Shown one piece after another: positions 45,525 through 53,895 of a stretch of DNA of 64,000 bases. The position numbers were made by a program, and so were the translations under genes. This DNA comes from Chryseobacterium indologenes (GTDB lineage: Bacteria > Bacteroidota > Bacteroidia > Flavobacteriales > Weeksellaceae). Numbering within the stretch: the first letter of the stretch is position 1; each line of letters opens with the position of its first letter. The DNA is taken from positions 558,001-622,000 of the forward strand of contig NZ_LJOD01000001.1 in NCBI RefSeq assembly GCF_001295265.1, written 5' to 3'. The notes under the pieces were generated by a model. That model saw nothing but the letters and a program-made list of their open reading frames with translations, made no database searches and was not told the origin of the DNA.

Positions 45525-47915
45525 TTATGACTCAACCATAGCCGGACTATTTTTTGTAATATATTCTATAACTTCCTCAAGAGTCTGAAAACGACCAGTT
45601 TCATTACCCGTCTCTTCATCCTCAGCCACAAAAACATCCTCATAGGGAGCCAGCCTCAACCTCTCTTTACCAATAAGGATTGACGGGCTATTTTCCCAAC
45701 CTTTGGAACGACGGGATATAACAGCATCATTATCCGGGAAATAGGTAAACTTCATATATTCACAGAGCAGATCGTTAAAATAACCACCCGTAGTGCTTGC
45801 ATTTAACTGGTAACCATATTTTTCATTGGCCAGCATTATAAAACCATAATCTCCATATTTAAACAATTTCTTACAGTAGATATACAGCTGATGGTATTTC
45901 AAATCTGGCAGTTGCCGGCTTATATAATCTGTTGCCGGGTTTTGGCTGATAAAACGATCTATTATCAGTTGCAAAGAATTCTTTATATCCAAATCATTAT
46001 AGAGCGGATCATCAACTAAAGAGATTAATATTTGATTTTTTTTACTGTCTGTAAGGAAGCCTAACCAATTTTCTCTTCTGGATCTGTACGTTTCACCATC
46101 ATTTTTAAAAAATGATCTTTTACCTCTGCCTTTATTCCCAAAATAGTTTCCAAAGGTTAGCAAAGCTCTTTGCAGCAGATAATCTTTATGATTTAAAATA
46201 TCACTTTCAAATAATGGTCCTATTTTTTTGCTGTACTTTCTAAACAGATTTTTTTCATTATTGGACATTTTCAGCAGGAATCCTATTTTTCCTTTAAAAT
46301 AAGGATGTGCTTCTGCTTTACAGATTAATATATTCCATGAATCTTCAGAAGTCCTATCAGATTCTGAATTGATTAATGCTGATTTTAAAACCTCTTCTTC
46401 TACCTGATCTTTAGTAAAAACAGAAGTAAAGGTATTTGTATTGAGATTTGAAAGCCATTGATGAGTGTTGCTATTGTGTTCTTTAATATATCTGTTTATT
46501 TTTGTTATATCTCCTATAGCATTTTTATAAAGCTGGGCATTGTCAAAGGTCTGATTGTTATATAAATTAGATAATACCCTGTAATATTCATTAAAATGTT
46601 CTTTATCAAAAACCGAATCAGAGTTTGCTCCTATGAAAGCTATAATACTATAATTTTTAATCAAATCTGTCCATGCTATTTTCGATGTATTATTAAACAG
46701 AAATCTGAAAAATACAGAAACTTCTTCTTCATACTTTTCTGTCTCAAAAACATTTCCCGAACAGTAATTCAAAATATCAAAATAACGGCTCAGCTTGTCT
46801 CTGAAATCATCATGGTAAATCATTTCAAAATCGAAATCTGCCGTGTTATTCATAATGTTATCAATATCCTCTTTATTTTTACCTTCTTTAAAAGCAGAAC
46901 CAACCAAATCGGTTTTTAACACCAGATCGGTTATATATACAATTTTAAAGAAATTAAAGTAGGCTGTATCTATTTCAAAAACCGTTTCCTCCTTATAAGT
47001 CCAGAACAGATCATTCCATTCAACATCAAATTTCAGGGAATCTTTCTCCCACCTTTCTTCACTGATCCATTTTTCATGTTCAATCTTTCCAAACAGCCAG
47101 GCTTTAAAATTCTCAAATTCACTCAGTTCTTTGCCACGGGCATTCATTTTTACGTACAAATCATCAGACAGACTGAAGTTTTTAAGATTAAGAAAGTCAA
47201 AATGCAGAATTTTCCGGTCTGTAAGGTTGGTCCAGATCAGGTGATAATCCGGCAGTTCGGTCTTCGTTTTAAAGTAGCCATGTATTTCTTCCAGCACATT
47301 CAGCATAGATTTTACAGTAGGATCATCCAGCCAAGTATTAGAAAATGTTTCATGATTGGCGATCTCTTCTTTCAGGGAATCTTCAAAGAGAAACTTAACC
47401 TCTTTGCTGCAAAGCATTTCTATAAAAAGTTCGGTGCTTTTTCTGGTTTTATATCGAAACCTTTTCAGCAACCCAAGCTGATCTCTGTTCCCCAGCTTTG
47501 AAAGAACAAACCAATGGATCAGAAATAAGGCCGTAAGTCTCTGTTGCCCATCTAATGGAATCAGAAATACACTTTGTCCGTTATCGTTGCTTTTGGTAGT
47601 AACACCAGTTTCCGGAACAATAAGATCAATGCTGTCCGCATAATCCCGGATACTTTTCAAAAGCGATGTAATAGCCGATGAGTTTTTTCGGATCTCCTCC
47701 TCATTCTTTTCCCCGTAAATTTTCCCGTAGACGAAATCAAGTCTTAACGGGCCGCTGTTCTCCAGTGCGGACAACAGTGCAGTGATAAATTTCCTTCTGA
47801 TAACCGGAATTCTGCCACTCTCTCTCCCCTGTGCGTAATCTCTCTGTATAGCAGGAACTTCGATTCCTATACCGGTTACTATTTCCCAAAATGTACTATA
47901 TTGATGATCAACCAT
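45525..47915 (-). CDS. DUF262 family protein without HNH domain (GmrS-like)
   Basis: This 796-residue protein has a DUF262 (ParB/sulfiredoxin-like) N-terminal domain. VPAIQRDYAQGR at about 20-31 replaces the usual IPxYQRxYxW. The diagnostic DGQQR is at 122-126 (FLIPLDGQQRLTALFLIHWF). DUF262 is the GmrS half of GmrSD type IV restriction enzymes, which bind and use nucleotides to attack modified DNA. The long C-terminal part (about 300-796) is helical, and I see no DUF1524 HNH motif in it. It follows a DUF262-DUF1524 gene by 3 bases, so the two probably work together. It has no TM or signal peptide. Confidence 0.8.
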   Translation of the reverse strand: MVDHQYSTFWEIVTGIGIEVPAIQRDYAQGRESGRIPVIRRKFITALLSALENSGPLRLDFVYGKIYGEKNEEEIRKNSSAITSLLKSIRDYADSIDLIVPETGVTTKSNDNGQSVFLIPLDGQQRLTALFLIHWFVLSKLGNRDQLGLLKRFRYKTRKSTELFIEMLCSKEVKFLFEDSLKEEIANHETFSNTWLDDPTVKSMLNVLEEIHGYFKTKTELPDYHLIWTNLTDRKILHFDFLNLKNFSLSDDLYVKMNARGKELSEFENFKAWLFGKIEHEKWISEERWEKDSLKFDVEWNDLFWTYKEETVFEIDTAYFNFFKIVYITDLVLKTDLVGSAFKEGKNKEDIDNIMNNTADFDFEMIYHDDFRDKLSRYFDILNYCSGNVFETEKYEEEVSVFFRFLFNNTSKIAWTDLIKNYSIIAFIGANSDSVFDKEHFNEYYRVLSNLYNNQTFDNAQLYKNAIGDITKINRYIKEHNSNTHQWLSNLNTNTFTSVFTKDQVEEEVLKSALINSESDRTSEDSWNILICKAEAHPYFKGKIGFLLKMSNNEKNLFRKYSKKIGPLFESDILNHKDYLLQRALLTFGNYFGNKGRGKRSFFKNDGETYRSRRENWLGFLTDSKKNQILISLVDDPLYNDLDIKNSLQLIIDRFISQNPATDYISRQLPDLKYHQLYIYCKKLFKYGDYGFIMLANEKYGYQLNASTTGGYFNDLLCEYMKFTYFPDNDAVISRRSKGWENSPSILIGKERLRLAPYEDVFVAEDEETGNETGRFQTLEEVIEYITKNSPAMVES

Positions 47916-47918
47916 GAT

Positions 47919-49814
47919 TTAAGAATTAATTGTTGGTAAAAAGTATTCTAATCTTTCTGCAATAGAACTTTTATATTTCTTGCCGTCTTCTCCCGACCAC
48001 TGTTCCAGCTTAAGATTTTCCGAAAACGTTTTATTAAAAGCATTAAGGGTTTCAACAGGAATGAATACAGGTTTATTATCATCATTCCTTCCCTCTCTGT
48101 CAAATTCCAATATTTTGTTTCTTTTTGTTTTAAACAGATGATTGCTTAATGAACTGTTGGTATTCCGGTCAAGAAGTACCAGATTTGATATCAGGTGTGT
48201 TTTGTCTTCGAAAGATTCTATAAGTTTATCAACCTGCTCCTGAAGTTCTCTATCTTTCTTGAGCTCTTCAAAGCTGCTTTTGTTTTCCAACTCATCTAGA
48301 ATCATTTTTTCAGCATCAGAAATCTCTGCATTTTCTTTTCTGTATTCCAGCTGATCTTTAATCCAGAATCTATATTGTTCAAAATCTTCAAGATTTTTGG
48401 GTTTCTGCGGAACAATATGTTCTATGCTCCATTTCTCATTAACATACAGCTCAAACGGAAATTTGTTCGATGACATTTTATCCACATAATAGAGAACATT
48501 ATACAAAAGAAGAACATTCTGAGTTTGTTTATAAAAATCATCATAATGAAGATTTTCTACAGCATAAGCCAGAATATCATGACCATCTTTTCTGACCGTC
48601 TTTCCAAATTTTTCTTTGATTCTATTTTTAAGCTTCTCCTGGAAAATCTTTTTAGTCTTTCCTTTACTTAAATCCAGAATATCCTCAAGACTGCTTAAAC
48701 CCGTCACCGTTAAATAACCTACATAATGAAAAAAGAATGAATCATTATACCAGTCCACCAGTTTATTGAAGAGCTGTATAATTTCATCCCATTTTGCCTG
48801 AAATGCTCCCTCCCTGTCATCTTTTAACTCATTGAAAAACTTTTCATATTTACGGTAAGCTAAAGTATCATCATTACGGGAACTTTGTTTCAGTTTCAAA
48901 TCAAACAGATAATCAATCCGGGTTCCTTTGTTATACCTCTCCGAATCAGGCTGTATAAAGTACCAGAATGTATCATCCTGAAGTTTTTTTTCCACCTGGT
49001 CCCACTCCAGAGCAAAACGATTGATCTTATATTCCGCAACAGCTTTGCTTTCTTTATTTGAAATATCCAGAATAAACAGCGCTTTAATCAATTCGGAAGT
49101 TGTTAAAGATATTTTTCCTTTATTGTTGTTCAGAAAAACGTCAATAACTCCATGATCACTCATGGCATCATCTAAAGAATACCATATGACATGAACATGA
49201 TGAAGCAGTTTTTTAATAAAACATTTCTGTTTATCACTATCCAGACATTGTTCAAACCAGTTTTTTATATAATAGCCAACGATAAAAAAATGATAAATAT
49301 CTACATTGTCAAAATGTCTGTTTGCCGTTACAAAATCTTTCCAGCTGTTATTGGCTTCAGCTACATATTTATAATCCTTATCTTCTAATAGATTCTCATT
49401 GATCTGCGAAGGAATATAGCCGAACATCTCTGTAAGTTTCTCAGAAAGAAACTCACCGCTCTTTTCCCGGATTTTATAACGAATAGAATACTGGATACTG
49501 TCTTCATCTGCATCAAGAAAACGGAGATAATGCAGTAAAATATAAATTGTTGTCATTCTCTGCTGCCCGTCAATCACTTCATTTTTTACGGATAGGTTAT
49601 ATCCCTCATATTCCTCTTTCTCAATTCCCAGCGGCTTCAGAATTACAGGTTGTATACAGTAGACTCCTTTCTTGTGATCGTATTCTCGAATATCATTCAA
49701 CAGTTCAAGAATTTCTTTCTTCCCCCATTTATATCCCCGCTGATATTTCTCTATAATAAACCTTTTGTTGTTTAATCCGCGAACAGGCATCAAAAGCAGT
49801 GTATTATCTTTCAT
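47919..49814 (-). CDS. DUF262-DUF1524 (GmrSD-type) putative nuclease
   Basis: This 631-residue protein combines both halves of a GmrSD-type restriction factor. The N-terminal DUF262 domain has EKYQRGYKWGKKEILELLND (about residues 22-41) and the diagnostic DGQQR (82-86). The C-terminal DUF1524 HNH-type nuclease has SIEHIVPQ (H466, P469) followed by SNLVLLDRNTNSSLSN with N551/N553 and FKTKRNKI. This is the expected catalytic His and Asn arrangement. The frame is open to a GTG at 49847, but ATG 49814 gives the usual DUF262 start. It is first in a two-gene operon with the HNH-less DUF262 protein. GmrSD enzymes cut modified phage DNA; that role here is inferred. Confidence 0.82.
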   Translation of the reverse strand: MKDNTLLLMPVRGLNNKRFIIEKYQRGYKWGKKEILELLNDIREYDHKKGVYCIQPVILKPLGIEKEEYEGYNLSVKNEVIDGQQRMTTIYILLHYLRFLDADEDSIQYSIRYKIREKSGEFLSEKLTEMFGYIPSQINENLLEDKDYKYVAEANNSWKDFVTANRHFDNVDIYHFFIVGYYIKNWFEQCLDSDKQKCFIKKLLHHVHVIWYSLDDAMSDHGVIDVFLNNNKGKISLTTSELIKALFILDISNKESKAVAEYKINRFALEWDQVEKKLQDDTFWYFIQPDSERYNKGTRIDYLFDLKLKQSSRNDDTLAYRKYEKFFNELKDDREGAFQAKWDEIIQLFNKLVDWYNDSFFFHYVGYLTVTGLSSLEDILDLSKGKTKKIFQEKLKNRIKEKFGKTVRKDGHDILAYAVENLHYDDFYKQTQNVLLLYNVLYYVDKMSSNKFPFELYVNEKWSIEHIVPQKPKNLEDFEQYRFWIKDQLEYRKENAEISDAEKMILDELENKSSFEELKKDRELQEQVDKLIESFEDKTHLISNLVLLDRNTNSSLSNHLFKTKRNKILEFDREGRNDDNKPVFIPVETLNAFNKTFSENLKLEQWSGEDGKKYKSSIAERLEYFLPTINS

Positions 49815-49943
49815 GCAGTATGTTTTCAGGTTTGTTTTTATTTTCACAATAAGCTTACACAGTACTTATTTGCTTAAACTACCGCAAGTATACTCAAAAT
49901 CTTTAATTCCTGATTACGGGAACACGCATTTTCTGAAGAAATG

Positions 49944-50666
49944 TCACAGACCTTTCTTTCCCTCGATCCAATAAGCCTGTGACCGGATGCATTTAGGAGC
50001 AACTCCTTTTGCTTTAAGAAATTTACGGATCAGAGACATTGTGTTTCCGTTTCCGGTGAGATAAAATACGACCTCATCATTATTAATCGTTTCTTTTTCA
50101 TCGTTCAGAAAGTCGTTTAAGGCTTCTATGATTTCCAATGGAGAATTTTTGGGAGTATGATACCCGAAAAGTTCAAATATTTCCAAAGCAGCAGGATCTT
50201 CAAGTTCGTGAAGACAGACAAAAGAACCTCCGGTTTCCTCAGCCGCTTCTTTAATCGAAAGAGAACTTCCTAACGAGGTTTCATCACCGATTGAAAAATG
50301 GATCTTAGCATCGGGCTCAAAAAAGCGTTTTCCTCTAGGCATCAGGATTTTTATGGAATCTCCTGAAGACAAACCGCTGATAAAACGGCTTCCAACAGCA
50401 TCAGCATTATGAAGATGAAAGACCACATCAAAAGTTCCTTCTGTCTTATTAAAGCTAAGCGGTGAATAATTACGGAAATCTCTTTCATTCACCCGGATCC
50501 CAATGGCATAGGCCGGTTCAAAATCAACATTACTCAGATCGGTGCTGAAGCGCAGTCTACGAAGGTTCTCTGAAACAGATTCTATACGGGTAACCGTGCA
50601 TTCTTTAAATTTTGAGGACCAGACATTTTCTACAGTGTCATTGATCCATTTTGGCAAACTTGGCAT
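49944..50666 (-). CDS. Siderophore-interacting protein (FAD-dependent ferric reductase)
   Basis: This 240-residue cytosolic flavoprotein of the SIP family releases iron by reducing ferric siderophores. The FAD-binding motif RNYSPLSF lies near residue 84. The C-terminal AYWIEGKKG matches the family's typical end. An NAD(P)-binding-like half spans about 120-235 (SIGDETSLGSSLSIKEAAEE). No siderophore genes are adjacent. The upstream AraC regulator (50755-51630) faces the same way and may control it. The gap between 49815 and 49943 holds only the DUF262 operon's upstream region. Confidence 0.88.
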   Translation of the reverse strand: MPSLPKWINDTVENVWSSKFKECTVTRIESVSENLRRLRFSTDLSNVDFEPAYAIGIRVNERDFRNYSPLSFNKTEGTFDVVFHLHNADAVGSRFISGLSSGDSIKILMPRGKRFFEPDAKIHFSIGDETSLGSSLSIKEAAEETGGSFVCLHELEDPAALEIFELFGYHTPKNSPLEIIEALNDFLNDEKETINNDEVVFYLTGNGNTMSLIRKFLKAKGVAPKCIRSQAYWIEGKKGL

Positions 50667-50754
50667 CTTTATTTTTTACTGCAAAGGAAGCCCCAAAATA
50701 AAAATATATCGATAGCTGCTTCGTTGTAATGATTGGACAAAACGCGGTTTATCT

Positions 50755-51630
50755 CTACTTTTGATTGATATCACGAAATTCTGACGGTGATTTTCCTTCT
50801 AATTTAGAAAACAGCCTTGTAAAATAAGCATGATCATTGTATCCAAGTTCGTAAGCAATCTCTTTTACGGTTAGATGGGTAAAAAACAGGGATCTTTTTG
50901 CTTCGATCAGAATTTCCTGATGAATCCAGTATTGTGCTGATTTTCCTGTTACTTCCCGGATCACCTCCGTGAGATAACTTCGTGAAATATTAAGAAGGCC
51001 GGCATAATCAGATGGACTTTTCAGGGTTTTAAAATTCTTTCTCACCAGAATTCTGAATGCTCGGGTCAGCTGAAAGGAACGGCTTTCGTTTGATATTTCC
51101 GGGCTGGTATTCTGAGTATAAATCAACGCAAACATTTCTGTAAAAGCATTGAGCAGAGATCTTATCACCAGATTTCCCCGTTGAGCAGAGAATATTTCGT
51201 CTGTACAACATTTATTTAGCACCTCTGCAGAACTGTTTAGCAGGTCTAAGCATTTTTCTTCAACAGGCAATGGTTCTATTTCAGTTAAAGTCTCTTCAAA
51301 TACCACCCTTACCGTGTCGGGAACCAGGTCTGTCTTCACGGCGGCAAACCATCCGGAAACGTCCTTCATGAGAAGTCCCTGATGTACCTGGCCAGGCAGT
51401 ACACAAAACATGGAAGCCCCTTCTGCCTCCACCCTGTTAAAATCTACCATCATTCTTACATGGCCACTTTTCATAAAGGTGAAGATATAATGACTGTCAC
51501 GATGCACTCCTTTATCCACGAAAGTTTCCTCGGGATGTTTGATGCGGTCATCCATTCTTTCAACAATGAATCCTCGCTGGGAAATGTCGTTCAGATCATA
51601 GGTAGGAATAGATTGTTTTACTTTAGGCAT
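50755..51630 (-). CDS. AraC family transcriptional regulator
   Basis: This 291-residue regulator has an N-terminal cupin-type domain (about 30-140, YIFTFMKSGHVRMMVDFNRV) and a C-terminal AraC helix-turn-helix. The HTH is seen in SPSDYAGLLNISRSYLTEVI, then KEIAYELGYNDHAYFTRLFS and KLEGKSPSEFR. It lies 88 bases upstream of the siderophore-interacting protein gene on the same strand. Control of that gene is likely; the effector is unknown. Confidence 0.9.
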   Translation of the reverse strand: MPKVKQSIPTYDLNDISQRGFIVERMDDRIKHPEETFVDKGVHRDSHYIFTFMKSGHVRMMVDFNRVEAEGASMFCVLPGQVHQGLLMKDVSGWFAAVKTDLVPDTVRVVFEETLTEIEPLPVEEKCLDLLNSSAEVLNKCCTDEIFSAQRGNLVIRSLLNAFTEMFALIYTQNTSPEISNESRSFQLTRAFRILVRKNFKTLKSPSDYAGLLNISRSYLTEVIREVTGKSAQYWIHQEILIEAKRSLFFTHLTVKEIAYELGYNDHAYFTRLFSKLEGKSPSEFRDINQK

Positions 51631-51711
51631 AATGCATAAATATATTAAAAGAATGGAGGATGAATAGAATTAAAAGCCCGTTACTCTTCTATGCCTCGTT
51701 TCTTCTTTACT

Positions 51712-52995
51712 TTATTCAAATTTAATGAACATTTTATCAAAGTTCAGGGTTAGTTTCTGGAAGCTGTTAATAACATCCTGTCCGATATTTCCGTATACCT
51801 GATGTTTGCCAAATTTTTCTTTCAGCACGCTAACCTTATTAAGGGTTACTTTTTTATCCAGGATATGGAAAACTGCTTCAATTTCAGCTCCGTTATACGT
51901 TTTGGTTCCTCCTGCTCCGCCAAGGGTGATGGGAACGGTCTTATAATGTTGATCAATCTGATGTTTATTTTTCAGATAATAAGGATAATACAGCATGGAA
52001 CGTTCGGCTCCGGTGTCAAAACTGAAATGCATTCCATCCATACCCATCATTGGGGTAAGGCCGTCAATGGCCATATTGGAGGGAGAATTGATCTTCGTTT
52101 CTTCTTTCGGGACGATAAAATAACCATCTTTCGTCATCTGTATTTCTTTAAAAGATTCAATGACAGGAAATCCTAAAATGCCGTTGATCTGATAACTGAT
52201 CTGCGGAAAAGCCAGTGCAGCATCCGGGAATACCAGAAATACTGCATTTTCAACCGTAATATTTCCTAACATCATCTTCTTGCACACAGCGAGATCAGCC
52301 ATCACTGAAGCTCCGGTAATCGCATCCACTTTAATCCCGGCAGGAATAATTTCCATTTTGAAACTTTTGGCTGTAGATTCCGTGATCACAGATAAATTGG
52401 CTCCTGTATCAAAAATGAAATCAGCAGAGTTTCCGTTGATTTCTACTTTAAGATTCTTCAAACCTGCTTTATCCTTCTCCATTTTCAGGGTGGTAGTACT
52501 TCTGATCTCTGTTTTTTGTTGGGGCTGCTGTGCCAATGCTGTCCAGATTTTCATTGTATTTTCCAGATCTTCTTTTTCTTCTTCAGAAAGCAGATTGCTA
52601 TAATTCTTCTGTATGGTTTCCAGAATATTTTTAGCCGATTGATACTCATATCGCTTCATGGCATTGTCTTCCCTCACTCTGTAAAGTTTCAGCATCAAAG
52701 AGTCCGGAAGAGATGAACGAGAACTGATTAATGGTACTATTTTCTGTTCTGAAAGTTCCGGTTGATTAAAAGCATTGTACAATACGGCTTCTGTGAAATC
52801 TCTATACACTTCCGGAAACTGTTTTTTCTGTGCTTCAAACTGCTTTTTTGCATTAAAGAAATCCTTCTTCTGTATAAGACTGTATACTTCATTAAAAGAA
52901 GACTGCTTCTGTGCATAAGACCATTGAGCAAAAGAAACCATACTGAAGATGATCAGCACTGCTTTTGCCTGGTTTCTGAATATATTTACGAGCAT
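51712..52995 (-). CDS. Secreted retropepsin-like aspartic protease with two DTG motifs
   Basis: This 427-residue exported protein starts at ATG 52995 (the frame is open to 53067, but this start gives the signal MLVNIFRNQAKAVLIIFSMV, then SFAQWSYAQ). Residues 30-165 are a helical repeat-like region. Two aspartyl-protease halves follow, each with an active-site triplet: D196-T-G in ADFIFDTGAN and D327-T-G in HFSFDTGAE. Each is followed downstream by hydrophobic-hydrophobic-Gly strands (NGILGFPVI; YGNIGQDVI). Two DTG motifs in one chain suggest an intramolecular pepsin-like active site. Its substrates are unknown. Confidence 0.82.
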   Translation of the reverse strand: MLVNIFRNQAKAVLIIFSMVSFAQWSYAQKQSSFNEVYSLIQKKDFFNAKKQFEAQKKQFPEVYRDFTEAVLYNAFNQPELSEQKIVPLISSRSSLPDSLMLKLYRVREDNAMKRYEYQSAKNILETIQKNYSNLLSEEEKEDLENTMKIWTALAQQPQQKTEIRSTTTLKMEKDKAGLKNLKVEINGNSADFIFDTGANLSVITESTAKSFKMEIIPAGIKVDAITGASVMADLAVCKKMMLGNITVENAVFLVFPDAALAFPQISYQINGILGFPVIESFKEIQMTKDGYFIVPKEETKINSPSNMAIDGLTPMMGMDGMHFSFDTGAERSMLYYPYYLKNKHQIDQHYKTVPITLGGAGGTKTYNGAEIEAVFHILDKKVTLNKVSVLKEKFGKHQVYGNIGQDVINSFQKLTLNFDKMFIKFE

Positions 52996-53139
52996 ATTTG
53001 ATATTAATTTAAAATACAGATTCACAATAAGGGATCTTAAACATTTTGCCAGATGCACCAAGAACAAAGATAGATATTCAGACGGTAAAAAAGTGTTCCG
53101 GTATTAGAAAACAAGATATTCCATGATATTAAACGGTTT

Positions 53140-53170
53140 TTGTGTTTAGCTTCGGAAAAATGTAATTTAG
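53140..53170 (+). promoter_or_regulatory. Possible promoter of the XRE membrane gene
   Basis: TTG (53140-53142) and TAATTTAG (53163-53170) are 20 bases apart. The -7 box differs from the consensus at one position. The ATG is at 53211. Confidence 0.4.
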
Positions 53171-53210
53171 CGGTCAGAAATTAACTAAAATAATCTTTTC
53201 AGAATACCCC

Positions 53211-53807
53211 ATGTCTAAATTAAAAGCTGTAAGGGAACAGAAAAATCTGACGCAGGAAGAACTGTCGGAAAAATCTAAAATTTCCGTAAGAACAATCCAG
53301 CGGATTGAATCCGGAACGGAACCGAAAGGACACACCCTAAAAGCTTTGGCACAGGCATTGGAAATACACGAAAGCTTATTACAGGAAACAAAGACTGCTC
53401 CCGAAGCTGACATTGTACCTCAAGAAACCCAATTACAATCAGAAACAGAAATTCAAACCAGGAAAGAAGAACCCGGGATCAACTATTCAAAAATCAAGCT
53501 CATCAATCTTTCATCCCTTCTGTTCGTTGTACTTCCTCCTCTGAACATTTTAGTTCCTCTCCTCCTGATGTTTATCTTAAAGCAGCGGAATACTCTGGCA
53601 AGGCAGATTATTTCAGTTCAGATGATATGGACAGTGATGGCTCCCATTGTATTTATGCTGGGTATCTTTTTAAAACCAGGAAGACAGTTTACATTGATTC
53701 TTATGATCCTGGTTGTACTGACTAATGTTTTTATCATCCTTCGAAACGCAGCTTCCATAGACCGGAACAAAAAACTTTATTTCAAACTGAATTTCAGCAT
53801 GATATAA
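53211..53807 (+). CDS. XRE-family helix-turn-helix protein with C-terminal membrane helices
   Basis: This 198-residue protein has an N-terminal Cro/C1-type helix-turn-helix (residues 4-60: LTQEELSEKSKISVRTIQRI), a polar glutamine/glutamate linker (65-90) and a hydrophobic C-terminal half. Three to four TM helices are visible at about 98-125, 135-155 and 160-180. The C-terminal region resembles DUF4870, a domain often fused to XRE domains in Bacteroidota. A membrane-tethered DNA-binding protein is implied. It is followed by the serine hydrolase gene, with no shared promoter evident. Confidence 0.8.
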   Translation: MSKLKAVREQKNLTQEELSEKSKISVRTIQRIESGTEPKGHTLKALAQALEIHESLLQETKTAPEADIVPQETQLQSETEIQTRKEEPGINYSKIKLINLSSLLFVVLPPLNILVPLLLMFILKQRNTLARQIISVQMIWTVMAPIVFMLGIFLKPGRQFTLILMILVVLTNVFIILRNAASIDRNKKLYFKLNFSMI

Positions 53808-53895
53808 ATCCCGACAGGACTTTGGCGGGTTTTTGGCGGGTTCATCATCAGGATAAAAACAAGGGAAATTCTAATCTTTGTCAAAATTTTTAACA

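Noticed and set aside
41834-49814. Single five-gene defence operon spanning the DUF262 pair and GTPase triad
   Set aside because: A strong T-rich terminator at 45460-45491 separates them, so they are treated as two modules.
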